A model generated the notes under the pieces. That model was not told where the DNA came from. It saw only the letters and a list, made by a program, of their open reading frames with translations, and did not search any database. Below are positions 16,452-25,417 of a stretch of 52,466 nt of DNA, one piece after another. A program made the translations under genes and the position numbers. Origin of the DNA: CAZJZH01 sp964550465 (lineage in GTDB: Bacteria > Patescibacteriota > Patescibacteriia > JACRDY01); NCBI GenBank assembly GCA_964550465.1, contig CAZJZH010000002.1:1-52466 (forward strand), given 5' to 3'. Each line of letters starts with the position of its first letter. The first letter of the stretch is position 1.

Positions 16452-17447
16452 ATGGCAACCTTTTTTGCTCTAATGACCTTCGCAATCTTTATCGTGTTAA
16501 TGATAGGCCTGATTCGCCCCTCCTTAGTTATTCGTTGGGGGGAAGTAAAGGGGAGAAAGCAAGTCCTCACATACTATGGGTTAGGGCTCCTTGCTTCCTT
16601 TATTGCTTTTGCAATCGTTGCCCCACCAGTAGAGCCACAAGAAAAGACTGAAGACGTGGTTATACAAGAAGAATTGCCAACTGAGGATGTTGTGGAAGAT
16701 AGTGGTCAGGAAGAAGAGTCTACAGAAGAAGTCATCCTGTATGACGTAGTGAAAGTAGTGGATGGCGATACGCTGACCATCGCTATTGATGGCACCAATG
16801 AATCTGTTCGCCTTATTGGTATCGACACCCCGGAAACCAAAGACCCTCGTAAGCCGGTGCAGTGTTTTGGCCAAGAAGCCACCAACAAAATGACAGAGCT
16901 AGTATCTGGTAAGCAAGTGATGCTAGAAGCTGATGCAGTATCTGGTGAACGAGACCGTTACGGACGACTGTTGCGGTACGTTCGTACTCCTGACGGCACT
17001 TTTGTGAACCTTGAGTTAGTCAAACAAGGGTATGCTCATGAATACACGTACAGTAACCAAAGCTACAAATACCAAGCAGAGTTTAAACAAGCCCAAGCCT
17101 ATGCGCAGGAACATAAGCTTGGACTGTGGGCAGATGATGCGTGTGTAGCCGAAGAAACGCCAGAACCAGCAACTACTACGACACCACCTACAACCTCATC
17201 ACAAGCTCCTACTCAGCCAGAGGAGTCGCAACCCGCTATTTCACCAACTCCGGAACCAACACCAGAGCCGGCCCCAGAACCAACACCAACGACTAGCTAT
17301 AACTGTTCAGCCAACGTATATAACTGTGGTGACTTTAATACACAGGCAGAGGCTCAAGCTGTATTTGAGGCTTGTGGCGGCACCGCTAACGATATTCACC
17401 GGCTAGATGCTGATGGAGATGGCAGAGTGTGTGAATCCTTACAGTAA
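16452..17447 (+). CDS. Membrane-anchored thermonuclease with Excalibur domain
   Basis: 331 residues. Two N-terminal membrane helices (about 3-20 and 38-55), then an acidic Glu/Val-rich linker. An SNase domain follows (about 98-232: VVKVVDGDTLTIAI, RLIGIDTPETKD, ERDRYGRLLRYV, carrying the two catalytic Arg and acidic residues). After it come a Thr/Pro repeat linker (PTPEPTPEPAPEPTP) and an Excalibur domain with the calcium loop DADGDGRVCE. It probably degrades extracellular or periplasmic DNA, perhaps for nucleotide scavenging. Its 3' end is duplicated at 21548-21766. Confidence 0.93.
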   Translation: MATFFALMTFAIFIVLMIGLIRPSLVIRWGEVKGRKQVLTYYGLGLLASFIAFAIVAPPVEPQEKTEDVVIQEELPTEDVVEDSGQEEESTEEVILYDVVKVVDGDTLTIAIDGTNESVRLIGIDTPETKDPRKPVQCFGQEATNKMTELVSGKQVMLEADAVSGERDRYGRLLRYVRTPDGTFVNLELVKQGYAHEYTYSNQSYKYQAEFKQAQAYAQEHKLGLWADDACVAEETPEPATTTTPPTTSSQAPTQPEESQPAISPTPEPTPEPAPEPTPTTSYNCSANVYNCGDFNTQAEAQAVFEACGGTANDIHRLDADGDGRVCESLQ

Positions 17448-17876
17448 CTATTCTTTTTTATCACTGTCCGGTTGAATAGCGCCTATATTGATTAAAGCAG
17501 TAATAATTCTTTTCTCATCTTGGGGTGATAATGTATTCCTCTCCTGGTAGTCTTGGATGGCTTGCTTGCGAACCGCTTCAAGATTATCTATTGCTTTACT
17601 CATGTACTGGGGGTGATTGTGTCCAAGATAATATTGGACTGCTCGCATGTCACCCTTTTGTACTTGCTTCATTAACACCGCTTCAGCGAGGTCATTCCAT
17701 CGTTCACGACTAATCTCCCTGTAACGCTCTACTTTGCGACGGAATTCAGCATTGCTTTTCATCCACCGGTAGAACGTTGAGCGACTCACCCCCACTTTCT
17801 CGCAGGCATAACTAATGGATGGATTCTTTTCCAGCAGCTCCAGTAGTTTTGATCTATCACGTAGCGTCCGAGCCAT
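17448..17876 (-). CDS. HTH protein resembling phage terminase small subunit
   Basis: 142 residues. An N-terminal helix-turn-helix (SISYACEKVGVSRSTFYRWMK, in two parts) is followed by a helical region (ERWNDLAEAVLMKQVQKGDMRAVQYYLGHNHPQYM), the layout of terminase small subunits and related phage HTH proteins. It overlaps the 3' end of the methyltransferase gene by 20 nt. No terminase large subunit or capsid genes are present, so this would be a phage remnant or a reused regulator. Its stop abuts the stop of the nuclease gene (convergent). Confidence 0.7.
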   Translation of the reverse strand: MARTLRDRSKLLELLEKNPSISYACEKVGVSRSTFYRWMKSNAEFRRKVERYREISRERWNDLAEAVLMKQVQKGDMRAVQYYLGHNHPQYMSKAIDNLEAVRKQAIQDYQERNTLSPQDEKRIITALINIGAIQPDSDKKE

Positions 17877-19191
17877 AGAGTTTTTTGCGCTTCTTGCCAG
17901 TGTGTTTCTCCCACCGGTTTAAGATGACCTCAGCGTAGATAGGGGACTTTTCCATCAGGAAGCAACGTCGACCCAGCATGGTAGAAGCAATTAAGGTTGA
18001 ACCACTACCACCAAACGGCTCTAGAACCAACTGACCACGTTGAGTTAGTATCTTGATGTAGGGAATTAGAATATCTACAGGCTTAACGCCAAAGATAATA
18101 CCTTGGCCGGATGATTTTTCATCGGCAGCGTTGAAGTCAATGAAATCAGTCGGGCAGTACTTCCTGCCTTTTTCGTAGCCTTCCCAGTGTGGCTTACCTG
18201 AAATAGCAAAGAGCGCGGTATGGTATTCGTTCTGTAGCAGCTCACCCTCGTCCTCCAGATTGAGCGTTACACCATCACTGGTGCCGACCATAGCAATATC
18301 ATGTTTGGAGAAGAACTTATGTTTGCCAGCATAGCCTTGGTTTCTGTTTGGTAGGTGCCAGACAATCATATTACGGACCTTCCAGTGCTTTTCCATCTCA
18401 CCCCAGATTTCTCGTAAGTTCTTCCAGTTCTCATACACAATGATGGCTAGGTCTTTATTTTGTACTTTGGCAATATTGTTCATCCACAGAGTAGTAAAGT
18501 CCTCCGGCAGAGATTCTGTTTCCAGGTAGCGACGATTCTTCTTGGCCCCAAAACCGGTCGTTGCTTCGCCATGACGCGTTTTGCCTTTGAGATAATCCAG
18601 GCGATAGGGAGGATCAGTCATGACCATATCTACCTTATGGCCAGTCATGAGTTTGAGCATGTCTGCTTCAATGGTACTATCGCCACACATCAGGCGAGAG
18701 CCGTCGAGGTCATAGACCTCACCTTTCTGCACGGTGATAGTTTCTATCTGCAGTTTTTGCAACTCCTGTTCAAGATCAAAGGGTGTTTCGACAGTCTCTT
18801 CTGCAAAGATGTCATCGAGCTCTGCACTATCAAAGCCAATGTCTTTGAGAAAAGATTCGTCGAATTCCGCTAAGAGCTCGAAGTCAAATTCACCTTGGTT
18901 TTTATTGAGCCGAATATTGAGCTCTTTTTCTTTTTCCAAGTCAGGGATATGCACGGCTACGGTGGGCACTTGTTTGTAGCCGAGCTCTTTGAGGACCTGT
19001 AGGCGGAAATTGCCACCGACCAATACGTTTTTTCTTGCAGGGGCGGTGTTGATAATAAGTGGATCGACTACACCGAATCGCTTAATTGATTCTTTCAGTT
19101 GGTTGGCTGTTTCCTTATCATGCTTGCGGGGGTTGTACTCAGCTGGCTTGATTTGGTTGATGGGGAGATAGGTGATATGAAGATTTTCCAT
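17857..19191 (-). CDS. ParB-like domain fused to DNA (N4/N6) methyltransferase
   Basis: 444 residues. Residues 1-100 are a ParB/sulfiredoxin-like domain (INQIKPAEYNPRKHD, VLVGGNFRLQVLKELGY). The rest is a methyltransferase with catalytic motif IV DPPYRLDY (near residue 192) preceding the AdoMet motif I EPFGGSGSTLIAS (near 408), the beta-class order. It methylates adenine or cytosine amino groups. ParB-methylase fusions are typical of phages and mobile elements. No restriction endonuclease is adjacent, so it looks like an orphan or anti-restriction methylase. Confidence 0.9.
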   Translation of the reverse strand: MENLHITYLPINQIKPAEYNPRKHDKETANQLKESIKRFGVVDPLIINTAPARKNVLVGGNFRLQVLKELGYKQVPTVAVHIPDLEKEKELNIRLNKNQGEFDFELLAEFDESFLKDIGFDSAELDDIFAEETVETPFDLEQELQKLQIETITVQKGEVYDLDGSRLMCGDSTIEADMLKLMTGHKVDMVMTDPPYRLDYLKGKTRHGEATTGFGAKKNRRYLETESLPEDFTTLWMNNIAKVQNKDLAIIVYENWKNLREIWGEMEKHWKVRNMIVWHLPNRNQGYAGKHKFFSKHDIAMVGTSDGVTLNLEDEGELLQNEYHTALFAISGKPHWEGYEKGRKYCPTDFIDFNAADEKSSGQGIIFGVKPVDILIPYIKILTQRGQLVLEPFGGSGSTLIASTMLGRRCFLMEKSPIYAEVILNRWEKHTGKKRKKLYGSDAT

Positions 19192-19344
19192 ATGAATGAT
19201 TTTTATTAGTAAGTGTTGTCCTTCGCGAAAGGATAGTTCTACTGTACATGCTGGAGTTGAACGTTTGCTATATGGAATTTTGTATTTGAAAAAGCCCTTA
19301 CATTGGGCTTTTTATAAGAAGTTATCCACTCTAGATACGGGATG
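19192..19344. other. Intergenic region with terminator
   Basis: Holds the methyltransferase promoter region, a TTCGCGAA palindrome (about 19222-19229) that could be an operator, and the terminator at 19289-19313. Confidence 0.5.
19289..19313 (-). terminator. Terminator of the 19345-20052 gene
   Basis: 9-bp stem AAAAAGCCC / GGGCTTTTT with a 7-nt loop. The T-run falls on the minus-strand 3' side. Confidence 0.8.
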
Positions 19345-20052
19345 CTATTCTTGTGCAATACAATACATCGGGTTAATCCGATAGCCGCTATATCGTTTTG
19401 AAATAATAAGGTCGTATTTTTTATCCTTTGGTAATTTAAAATTATGTCGGGCTGAATAATTAATCCCGGCGACTGCCTTAGTGACAGTGTCTGAATTTTT
19501 ATAGTTAGTTTGAGTCGCTAGTAGTTCAGAAGGTATAAAAGTTGCTTGGTCAGTGAGCGCTCTCAATAGCGTTAAGCGATCGCCTTTTTCATGAAGAGGG
19601 TAGCATAGATCAGGATTATCCTTTTGATATAAATCGCCACTAGCAGTTAAAATAAATTCTCGGATAGCATGAGAGTGCGCTAGGCGTTTTTGGAGTTCAT
19701 TTGCTGTCATTTCAGCAATTTGTGCAATACTTTCCTGAGAAAGATGGCCATCTTTTGAGGGGGTGAGTTCTGCCCTCATTGCCTCATAATTGGTGTCGAC
19801 TCGTCTTTGGGCGGTTTGAATTATTTGTTCATACTGCTTTTGAGCTTCCTCAACGAATTGTAGTGGCCCTGTTTTGTTTATTTCCTGCAGTCGTTTTGAT
19901 AGCTGATTAAAAGGAGCGGTGACTTCCTCAAGTCGTTTGATTACTTGAGTGATAGCTCTTTCACTTGGTGTATCTGAAAAACTCTGTAATGACAGAAATA
20001 GTGGATCTTTCACGTCGTCGATACTAATCGCTTTTTTTGAATCTTTTGCCAT
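19345..20052 (-). CDS. Hypothetical protein, coiled-coil
   Basis: 235 residues. A Lys/Asp-rich start is followed by a long charged helical region (about 35-130: AITQVIKRLEEVTAPFNQL, VEEAQKQYEQIIQTAQRR). A mixed C-terminal domain (about 135-235) contains DLCYPLHEKGDRLTLLRAL and SDTVTKAVAGINYSARHNF. I recognise no family. It has its own leaderless promoter and terminator, so it is an independent unit between the methyltransferase and DUF3644 genes. Confidence 0.65.
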   Translation of the reverse strand: MAKDSKKAISIDDVKDPLFLSLQSFSDTPSERAITQVIKRLEEVTAPFNQLSKRLQEINKTGPLQFVEEAQKQYEQIIQTAQRRVDTNYEAMRAELTPSKDGHLSQESIAQIAEMTANELQKRLAHSHAIREFILTASGDLYQKDNPDLCYPLHEKGDRLTLLRALTDQATFIPSELLATQTNYKNSDTVTKAVAGINYSARHNFKLPKDKKYDLIISKRYSGYRINPMYCIAQE

Positions 20053-20058
20053 GTAGAT

Positions 20059-20064
20059 ATAATA
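20059..20064 (-). promoter_or_regulatory. -10 box of a leaderless transcript
   Basis: On the minus strand TATTAT is followed by 6 nt (ATCTAC) and the ATG at 20052. Confidence 0.55.
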
Positions 20065-20218
20065 GCATTTTTATCATTTTTGTTTAGTTTTAGCTTGATT
20101 TTACCATAAGGAAGATATAGTATTGATTTGTATGAATGCTGAAAAATCAACCACAAAAAGAAAGAGGCCATGCTTATCTGTTTCAGTAGAAAGATGGCGA
20201 TTAATAAAGTAGTATGTT

Positions 20219-21262
20219 ATGCCGAAAGTAAAAGTTAAAGTAAAAAATTTATTAGAAAAATCTAAAGACGCAGCCCTTTTGGCGGTCGAGGTTTATAATA
20301 AGCCAAGGACGAGTTTTAGGTCATATGGATACATAGTTTTAATGCATATTGCCTGGACTTCGTTATTCCATGCAATTTTTGAGAAAAAAAATACTAAATA
20401 CTTTTATAAAAAAAATAAAGTCCGTTATAAAAAAGTTGACGGAGAAAAAAGAGCATGGGATTTAGAGAGGTGTATAAAAGAATTTTATAAAAATGATAAT
20501 TTAGCAGAGAGGCGTAATTTAGAATTTTTTGTAAAGTTGAGAAATAAAATCGAACATAGATTTTTACCTGAGCTTGATTCAGAAATATTTGGGGAATGCC
20601 AGGCTATGTTAATTAATTACGAGAGCCTATTATCAAAGGAGTTTGGCGACAAAGAATCAATTAACGAGAATCTAGTTTTTTCATTACAATTTTCTAAAAT
20701 ATTACATCGATCTCAAAAAGAGGTAGAGAAAAAGAAAAAAACTCTTGAATATAAAGATGTTACCCAATTCATCGCTCAGTATCGTGGCAAATTAAAGAAG
20801 GATGTTTTGGAGAGTATGAATTATAGTTTTAGAGTTTATTTAATTCCCAAGATTGCTAATCATAAAAATTCATCTGATTTCACCTTAGAATTCATAAAGT
20901 ATGACCCTAAAAATACTCGAGATATAGAAAAGTATGGACAGATTGTAGCGGCTGTTAAAGAGAAGCAAGTTCCGGTTAAGGGATTTCCTGCTGGAGTAGT
21001 AGCTAAGAAAGTTTATGAGGCTCTTAAGGGTCAAATGCCAAAGGGTTGGAAATTTAATGGAAGTAGCCACCATGTACGTTGTTGGAAATATTATGACATA
21101 AGGCCACGTAACGGATCTTCTAATCCCGATAAAACAGATATGAAATATTGTTTTTATGAACCAACTTATGGTAATTATGGCTACACTCAAGCTTGGGTTA
21201 ATTTTTTAATAAAGAAACTGTCTGATAGGGAGGAGTATAAAAAAGTAATGAAAACAAAGTAA
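20219..21262 (+). CDS. DUF3644 protein with HEPN-like RX4H motif
   Basis: 347 residues. The DUF3644 signature is clear: LLEKSKDAALLAVEVYNKP, LMHIAWTSLFHAIFEK, RAWDLERCIKEFY, NLEFFVKLRNKIEHRFLPEL, FGECQAMLINYESLL. RNKIEH fits the RX4-6H motif of HEPN ribonucleases, and the family is all-helical in this part. The C-terminal 100 residues (AAVKEKQVPVKGFPAGVVAKKV) look like a separate DNA-associated domain. The gene is AT-rich and Lys-rich, unlike the housekeeping genes. A defence or toxin role is inferred from motif and context only. No SD is seen. Confidence 0.85.
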   Translation: MPKVKVKVKNLLEKSKDAALLAVEVYNKPRTSFRSYGYIVLMHIAWTSLFHAIFEKKNTKYFYKKNKVRYKKVDGEKRAWDLERCIKEFYKNDNLAERRNLEFFVKLRNKIEHRFLPELDSEIFGECQAMLINYESLLSKEFGDKESINENLVFSLQFSKILHRSQKEVEKKKKTLEYKDVTQFIAQYRGKLKKDVLESMNYSFRVYLIPKIANHKNSSDFTLEFIKYDPKNTRDIEKYGQIVAAVKEKQVPVKGFPAGVVAKKVYEALKGQMPKGWKFNGSSHHVRCWKYYDIRPRNGSSNPDKTDMKYCFYEPTYGNYGYTQAWVNFLIKKLSDREEYKKVMKTK

Positions 21263-21547
21263 CCTACATTACCTTACATAATGTTTAATGAGTCAAGTTA
21301 AGATACTGAAACGTCCTTTTAAGGACTGTCCCATTTGTACCATTTCCAAATCTCAGACCCTACCCGAAAGCCCTATTTCACTCCTAGGAATACACCCCCA
21401 AAGACCCCTTAAAGATTGCTCTACTGGGGTGCTAGACTGAGCTAGCTCATATGAAAAATACTCACCATATAGGTGAGTATTTTTCATATCATTTACTCGG
21501 AAGAATCGAACAAAGGGGTGGTAGGGGAAAGCATTTCCCCTATATCT
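21263..21547. other. Non-coding stretch with hairpins
   Basis: No gene seen. It contains the palindrome GTCCTTTTAAGGAC (21314-21327), a strong terminator (21449-21489) and a second hairpin AGGGGAAA/TTTCCCCT (21523-21541) immediately before the duplicated nuclease fragment. Confidence 0.6.
21449..21489. terminator. 18-bp perfect bidirectional terminator hairpin
   Basis: 21449-21466 pairs perfectly with 21472-21489 around a 5-nt loop. A- and T-runs within the stem allow termination in both directions. Confidence 0.85.
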
Positions 21548-21766
21548 TCATCACAAGCTCCTGCTCAGCCAGAGGAGTTGCAACCTGTTACTTCAACAGA
21601 ATCGGAGTAAACACCAACGACTAGCTATAACTGTTCAGCCAACGTATATAACTGTGGTGACTTTAATACACAGGCAGAGGCTCAAGCTGTATTTGAGGCT
21701 TGTGGCGGCACCGCTAACGATATTCACCGGCTAGATGGTGATAGAAATGGCAGGGTGTGTGAGTGA
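21548..21766 (+). pseudogene. Duplicated 3' fragment of the SNase/Excalibur gene
   Basis: Copy of 17196-17435. Positions 21610-21737 are identical to 17282-17409 over 128 bp. The proline-repeat linker is shortened and an in-frame TAA (21608-21610) precedes the Excalibur part. The calcium-loop motif survives as DGDRNGRVCE. No start codon or SNase domain is present, so it is a gene remnant created by recent duplication. Confidence 0.88.
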
Positions 21767-21837
21767 TTGTGGTTTCCAGTTTACAGTGTCGAAAAAATGT
21801 TTTACGATGTAATTGTTCGTAATCTTATGTTATCTAA

Positions 21838-22425
21838 GTGTCTCAAGCGACAGCAAATGAAGCCATTACTGATGACCCTCTTTTAAGGGGCAGAGGTATA
21901 TCTGGCGAGGGGTATGAAAATGAGTTTTCATCTTTTACTAGTGAGCAGTTAAACATAGTTACTGCTTATTTGTGTTTGATTTGGAATATTAAGAGTGAAA
22001 AGGCTAAAAATATACCAATATCACAAATCATTAACACGACCCAGCGTTTTTTTGTTGACGCTCAATTGCGATCAAAAGATTCGTTATGGCGGCAACATGT
22101 AGCGTCTTCCCTCAGAGAGTTGCTTGACGATTTGAGGATTCCTGAGGATTTTTTATGCGCCTTAGCTTGTCTTCCACCAGAGTTTGACGCAGAGGGTAGC
22201 CAAGCGTCAGAGTACGCTATATTAAGAGATTTTAAGAGTTTTTTTAATGGCTACGTTCATTTTCAACCAGGTATGGTTTTAGACAGAGCAAAATCGATTA
22301 CTGGAGATCAGCAGTTGACAAAAATTGATGATGACCTTTTTGAACATATTTGTAGTTTATATATAAAAATACTTCTGGGGCTTTTTGCCAGATATTGCAT
22401 GAAACATGGGGAAAATTATGTCTAG
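21838..22425 (+). CDS. Hypothetical 195-aa helical protein, first of an overlapping pair
   Basis: GTG start; a stop codon directly precedes it in frame and no other start occurs before residue 140. It is predicted mainly alpha-helical. The stretch AQLRSKDSLWRQHVASSLRELLDDL resembles the helical 'H..SSLREL' pattern seen in several prokaryotic defence-associated proteins, but I cannot name a family. Its 3' end overlaps the next gene, so the two are translationally coupled. Confidence 0.65.
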   Translation: MSQATANEAITDDPLLRGRGISGEGYENEFSSFTSEQLNIVTAYLCLIWNIKSEKAKNIPISQIINTTQRFFVDAQLRSKDSLWRQHVASSLRELLDDLRIPEDFLCALACLPPEFDAEGSQASEYAILRDFKSFFNGYVHFQPGMVLDRAKSITGDQQLTKIDDDLFEHICSLYIKILLGLFARYCMKHGENYV

Positions 22426-25399
22426 CCAGTTGCAACAACACAAAGAGATTGATTTGATAAGCACTAACCCCCTTAAGCAGGTTGATGCTAGTAAGGTTTT
22501 CAAGCTGGTTAACAAAAATAGTGATTCTCGCGCTTACTTCTTCTCACAAGTTAATGAGAAGTGGCTTTCTTGGTTATGGCAGAATAATTTCTTAGGCCGT
22601 ATTAAAGTAAAAGCAGAAGACCAGAACCAGTATTCTTTTGGCATGCCTGAATTAAGTTATCTCGAACGGATGGCGGTAGTTGAGCCAAATGCTGTTGCAG
22701 ATATTATTCTGCAGGTAGAAATATCTGAAGCAACTTTCAATCCTGAAGTGATAGATAGTTTTTTGCGCATCATTGAAAAGTTGCCCCATAAGGATTTGTC
22801 AGATGGAAAATTGTTAGCACTGGTTAAAAAGATCAGAACTGATAATTGGATTCGACTTATGAAGGGGTATAGCCACTACGGCTTTGATTACGGCAAGCTT
22901 TTAGAGAAGTTGGGTTGCGCTAAGAAATACCAAGAACTATTAATTGTTGCTGATGCAATATTGTCGATTAAGGACGGGAGTGATTTAGATTCATCAGACA
23001 ATCCATTCTACTTCAATGATTTGTCATACACGAAAGTGTTTCAGTACCTTGTGGAGATCCCCGAAGCTTTCCTGCAGGATACTTTGCAATTGGTGGTTGA
23101 TAAAATGAGATCGGTAGTAATGTTAGGAAAATTCAATAAAAATGAGTCTGTCTTTAAGGTTCATGACATTTTCCCACTATTTGATATTGACTTTTTTNNN
23201 NNNNNNNTTTTTGATTTAGATTTTATCTCTAGTGCTCAATATAGTTGCCACGGTGATGTTCGCACTCTCACCGCTACACTCAAGGTATTACTAGAGAGAA
23301 AGATGAAAAACTCTGAAACAGCCAGGGCTATTTATCAAGAACATGTTGCGCCGCTACCAGATAGTCGAGCTATGTGGCGCTTACGTTTATATGTTTTTTC
23401 TTTGCAGTCAGAAATTTTTGAGCCAGAGATTCGCGAAGCGATAATGAAAATCTTTAGTGTAAAAAATCCGGGAGAGCTACTAATTGGAGCCGAATATGGT
23501 CACTTATTAACGATTGGGTTTAGCCAGTTAGGAAGCGATGACCGTCAATTATATGTTAATAAAGCTATAAAATTATTTCAGCAGGATGGTTGGGAAGGTC
23601 AAGGTCGTGCCTTATTTTCTCTTCTTAAGAATGAATTAAAACAATCTGAAATTGAGCAAATAGAGGAATCTTTCGGTAGTTTAATGGATGACTACACTCC
23701 CAAGCCTGCTTTTATATTGGAAGAGTCGGGCTTTGTTCAGCCCCGCTCAGCTGGGAGTGAGGAAGATTGGTTGGGCTCTGTTGAAGATTTAGTTAAAAAA
23801 TTAAAAACCGACTGGTCACCAGACAGCCTCGCAGCGAAGCCAGAGGCTCAAGAAATGAGCCATCCTGTAGGTGTGTCAGGAACGGGTACTCGATTAAAAC
23901 AAGAATGTGTTAATCGCCCTCAGGAGTTTTTAGTAAAAGCAAATTTGTTTTTTGATCGTGAACAACTGTCACCACACTACACCTACTCTTTTATACAGGT
24001 ATGGAGTGAATTGATTCGTGATCAAAAGCTTAACCCGATAATAGACCTGAGTCCTTTAGTAGGGTTAATTGAGTTAATGGTAGCTAGCGGTAAAAGTGAG
24101 CCATTTCCGGCTCACCCAAAAGATCAAGGATGGGATTGGCAGGCTAATTGGGAGGCAGTGCATATGGTGACGGCTGATTTGATCAAGGATCTGCTCGGCG
24201 GTGATCAAGGATCGCCGGTAGTTGACTTCTCGCCACACCGAAGTTTTTTTCTCAGTACGGTTCGTTATTTACTGGAGCAATCTGATCCAACGCCTGACGA
24301 TGAAGTCTTAGAAACTGCGAAGTCCAAAACGAAGAAATCACAAGATGCTGATTATAAGGTTATTGATCCATTTAGTATGGCCATTAATTCAGTACGTGGT
24401 CGTGCATTTCAATCTTTTATATTATTTGTTTATAGGGATGGCGAGCAGTTGAAAGAGGACACTAAAAAAATATATATAGACGTTCTGGAAAACGAAAAAA
24501 CTCAGGCTATTATGTTCTTGTTTGGGCACTACCTACCAACGTTTTACTTTCGAGACCGTGACTTTATTAGACAGCAGGTGTCTATTATTTTCACCCTAGA
24601 ACCAGAAAAAAGAGGACTCTATATTGCTGCATGGGAGGGATATCTCGCTAATAATTTGTACGAGGAAATTTTTAAAGAACCTCTCTTTCAAGATTTGTAT
24701 CAACGAGGTATTACCTTGGAGTTAGACAGCACTATTCAGCGTGAATACTTTAAAAATCCCGATGAGGGTATAGCGGCACATTTGGCGTTAGCCTTCATAT
24801 ATTATCAAGACTTTAGCTTCGACCATGACCTGTATAAGGTATTCTGGGAGAAAGGCGTTATGAGGCAGCATACTACGTTTGTTGGCTTTATTGGTCGAGC
24901 TATTCTTGGTAGTGATAATGAGAAAACGGTGCAATTACTGAGCAAGAACCCACATCTTCAGAAAAAGTTGCAGCAATTCTGGCAAAGTATATTGGAAGAT
25001 ACAAGGGTGGATGTAAAAACACTCGAGGCATTTGGCTACTGGATTGATTTGAAGAAGAATATTTTTGAAGCACCCTGGCTCGCTCAACAAGTTAAGAGCA
25101 CACTTGAAAAAACAAGTGGGCATATAGGGTGGGAATATGGATTAGTTGAAAATATTCAAGCGCTTGCTCAAGCTAGTCCTGTTGCCACACTTGAGGTGAT
25201 TAAATTGTATTTCCTTGGTCCGCAAGGTGATTCATTTCAAGTTCGTCCGCCATTCTTACGAGATCAAGAATGGTTTGATGCTATTCAAATTCTGTATCAG
25301 AATGAAACAACTAAGCAAGGAGCGTATGAACTTATTAGCGCACTTATTGAACATGGGGGCTCCACTTTTTGGCCACTTAAGGATTTTCTCGATGATTAG
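22418..25399 (+). CDS. Large (about 993 aa) helical-repeat protein, function unknown
   Basis: The ATG at 22418 (MSSQLQQHKE) has a purine-rich GGGGAAAA just upstream; an ATG at 22406 is the alternative. The start overlaps the end of the preceding gene by 8 nt. The protein is almost entirely helical with solenoid-like spacing. The N-terminal part contains YFFSQVNEKWLSWLWQNNFL and PELSYLERMAVVEPNAVADI, a layout I associate with large proteins of defence islands. The C-terminal half has repeated W/Y/F helices. No P-loop, nuclease or methylase motif was seen. A 10-N gap (23198-23207) interrupts it; the frame is kept across it as written. Confidence 0.7.
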   Translation: MSSQLQQHKEIDLISTNPLKQVDASKVFKLVNKNSDSRAYFFSQVNEKWLSWLWQNNFLGRIKVKAEDQNQYSFGMPELSYLERMAVVEPNAVADIILQVEISEATFNPEVIDSFLRIIEKLPHKDLSDGKLLALVKKIRTDNWIRLMKGYSHYGFDYGKLLEKLGCAKKYQELLIVADAILSIKDGSDLDSSDNPFYFNDLSYTKVFQYLVEIPEAFLQDTLQLVVDKMRSVVMLGKFNKNESVFKVHDIFPLFDIDFFXXXXFDLDFISSAQYSCHGDVRTLTATLKVLLERKMKNSETARAIYQEHVAPLPDSRAMWRLRLYVFSLQSEIFEPEIREAIMKIFSVKNPGELLIGAEYGHLLTIGFSQLGSDDRQLYVNKAIKLFQQDGWEGQGRALFSLLKNELKQSEIEQIEESFGSLMDDYTPKPAFILEESGFVQPRSAGSEEDWLGSVEDLVKKLKTDWSPDSLAAKPEAQEMSHPVGVSGTGTRLKQECVNRPQEFLVKANLFFDREQLSPHYTYSFIQVWSELIRDQKLNPIIDLSPLVGLIELMVASGKSEPFPAHPKDQGWDWQANWEAVHMVTADLIKDLLGGDQGSPVVDFSPHRSFFLSTVRYLLEQSDPTPDDEVLETAKSKTKKSQDADYKVIDPFSMAINSVRGRAFQSFILFVYRDGEQLKEDTKKIYIDVLENEKTQAIMFLFGHYLPTFYFRDRDFIRQQVSIIFTLEPEKRGLYIAAWEGYLANNLYEEIFKEPLFQDLYQRGITLELDSTIQREYFKNPDEGIAAHLALAFIYYQDFSFDHDLYKVFWEKGVMRQHTTFVGFIGRAILGSDNEKTVQLLSKNPHLQKKLQQFWQSILEDTRVDVKTLEAFGYWIDLKKNIFEAPWLAQQVKSTLEKTSGHIGWEYGLVENIQALAQASPVATLEVIKLYFLGPQGDSFQVRPPFLRDQEWFDAIQILYQNETTKQGAYELISALIEHGGSTFWPLKDFLDD
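23198..23207. other. Assembly gap (10 N) inside the large helical gene
   Basis: Ten N inside a T-rich stretch. The frame is maintained if the length is taken literally, but the same 10-N length at 10773 suggests a default filler. Confidence 0.95.
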
Positions 25400-25417
25400 C
25401 TCGCGGTAGTTATTAGC

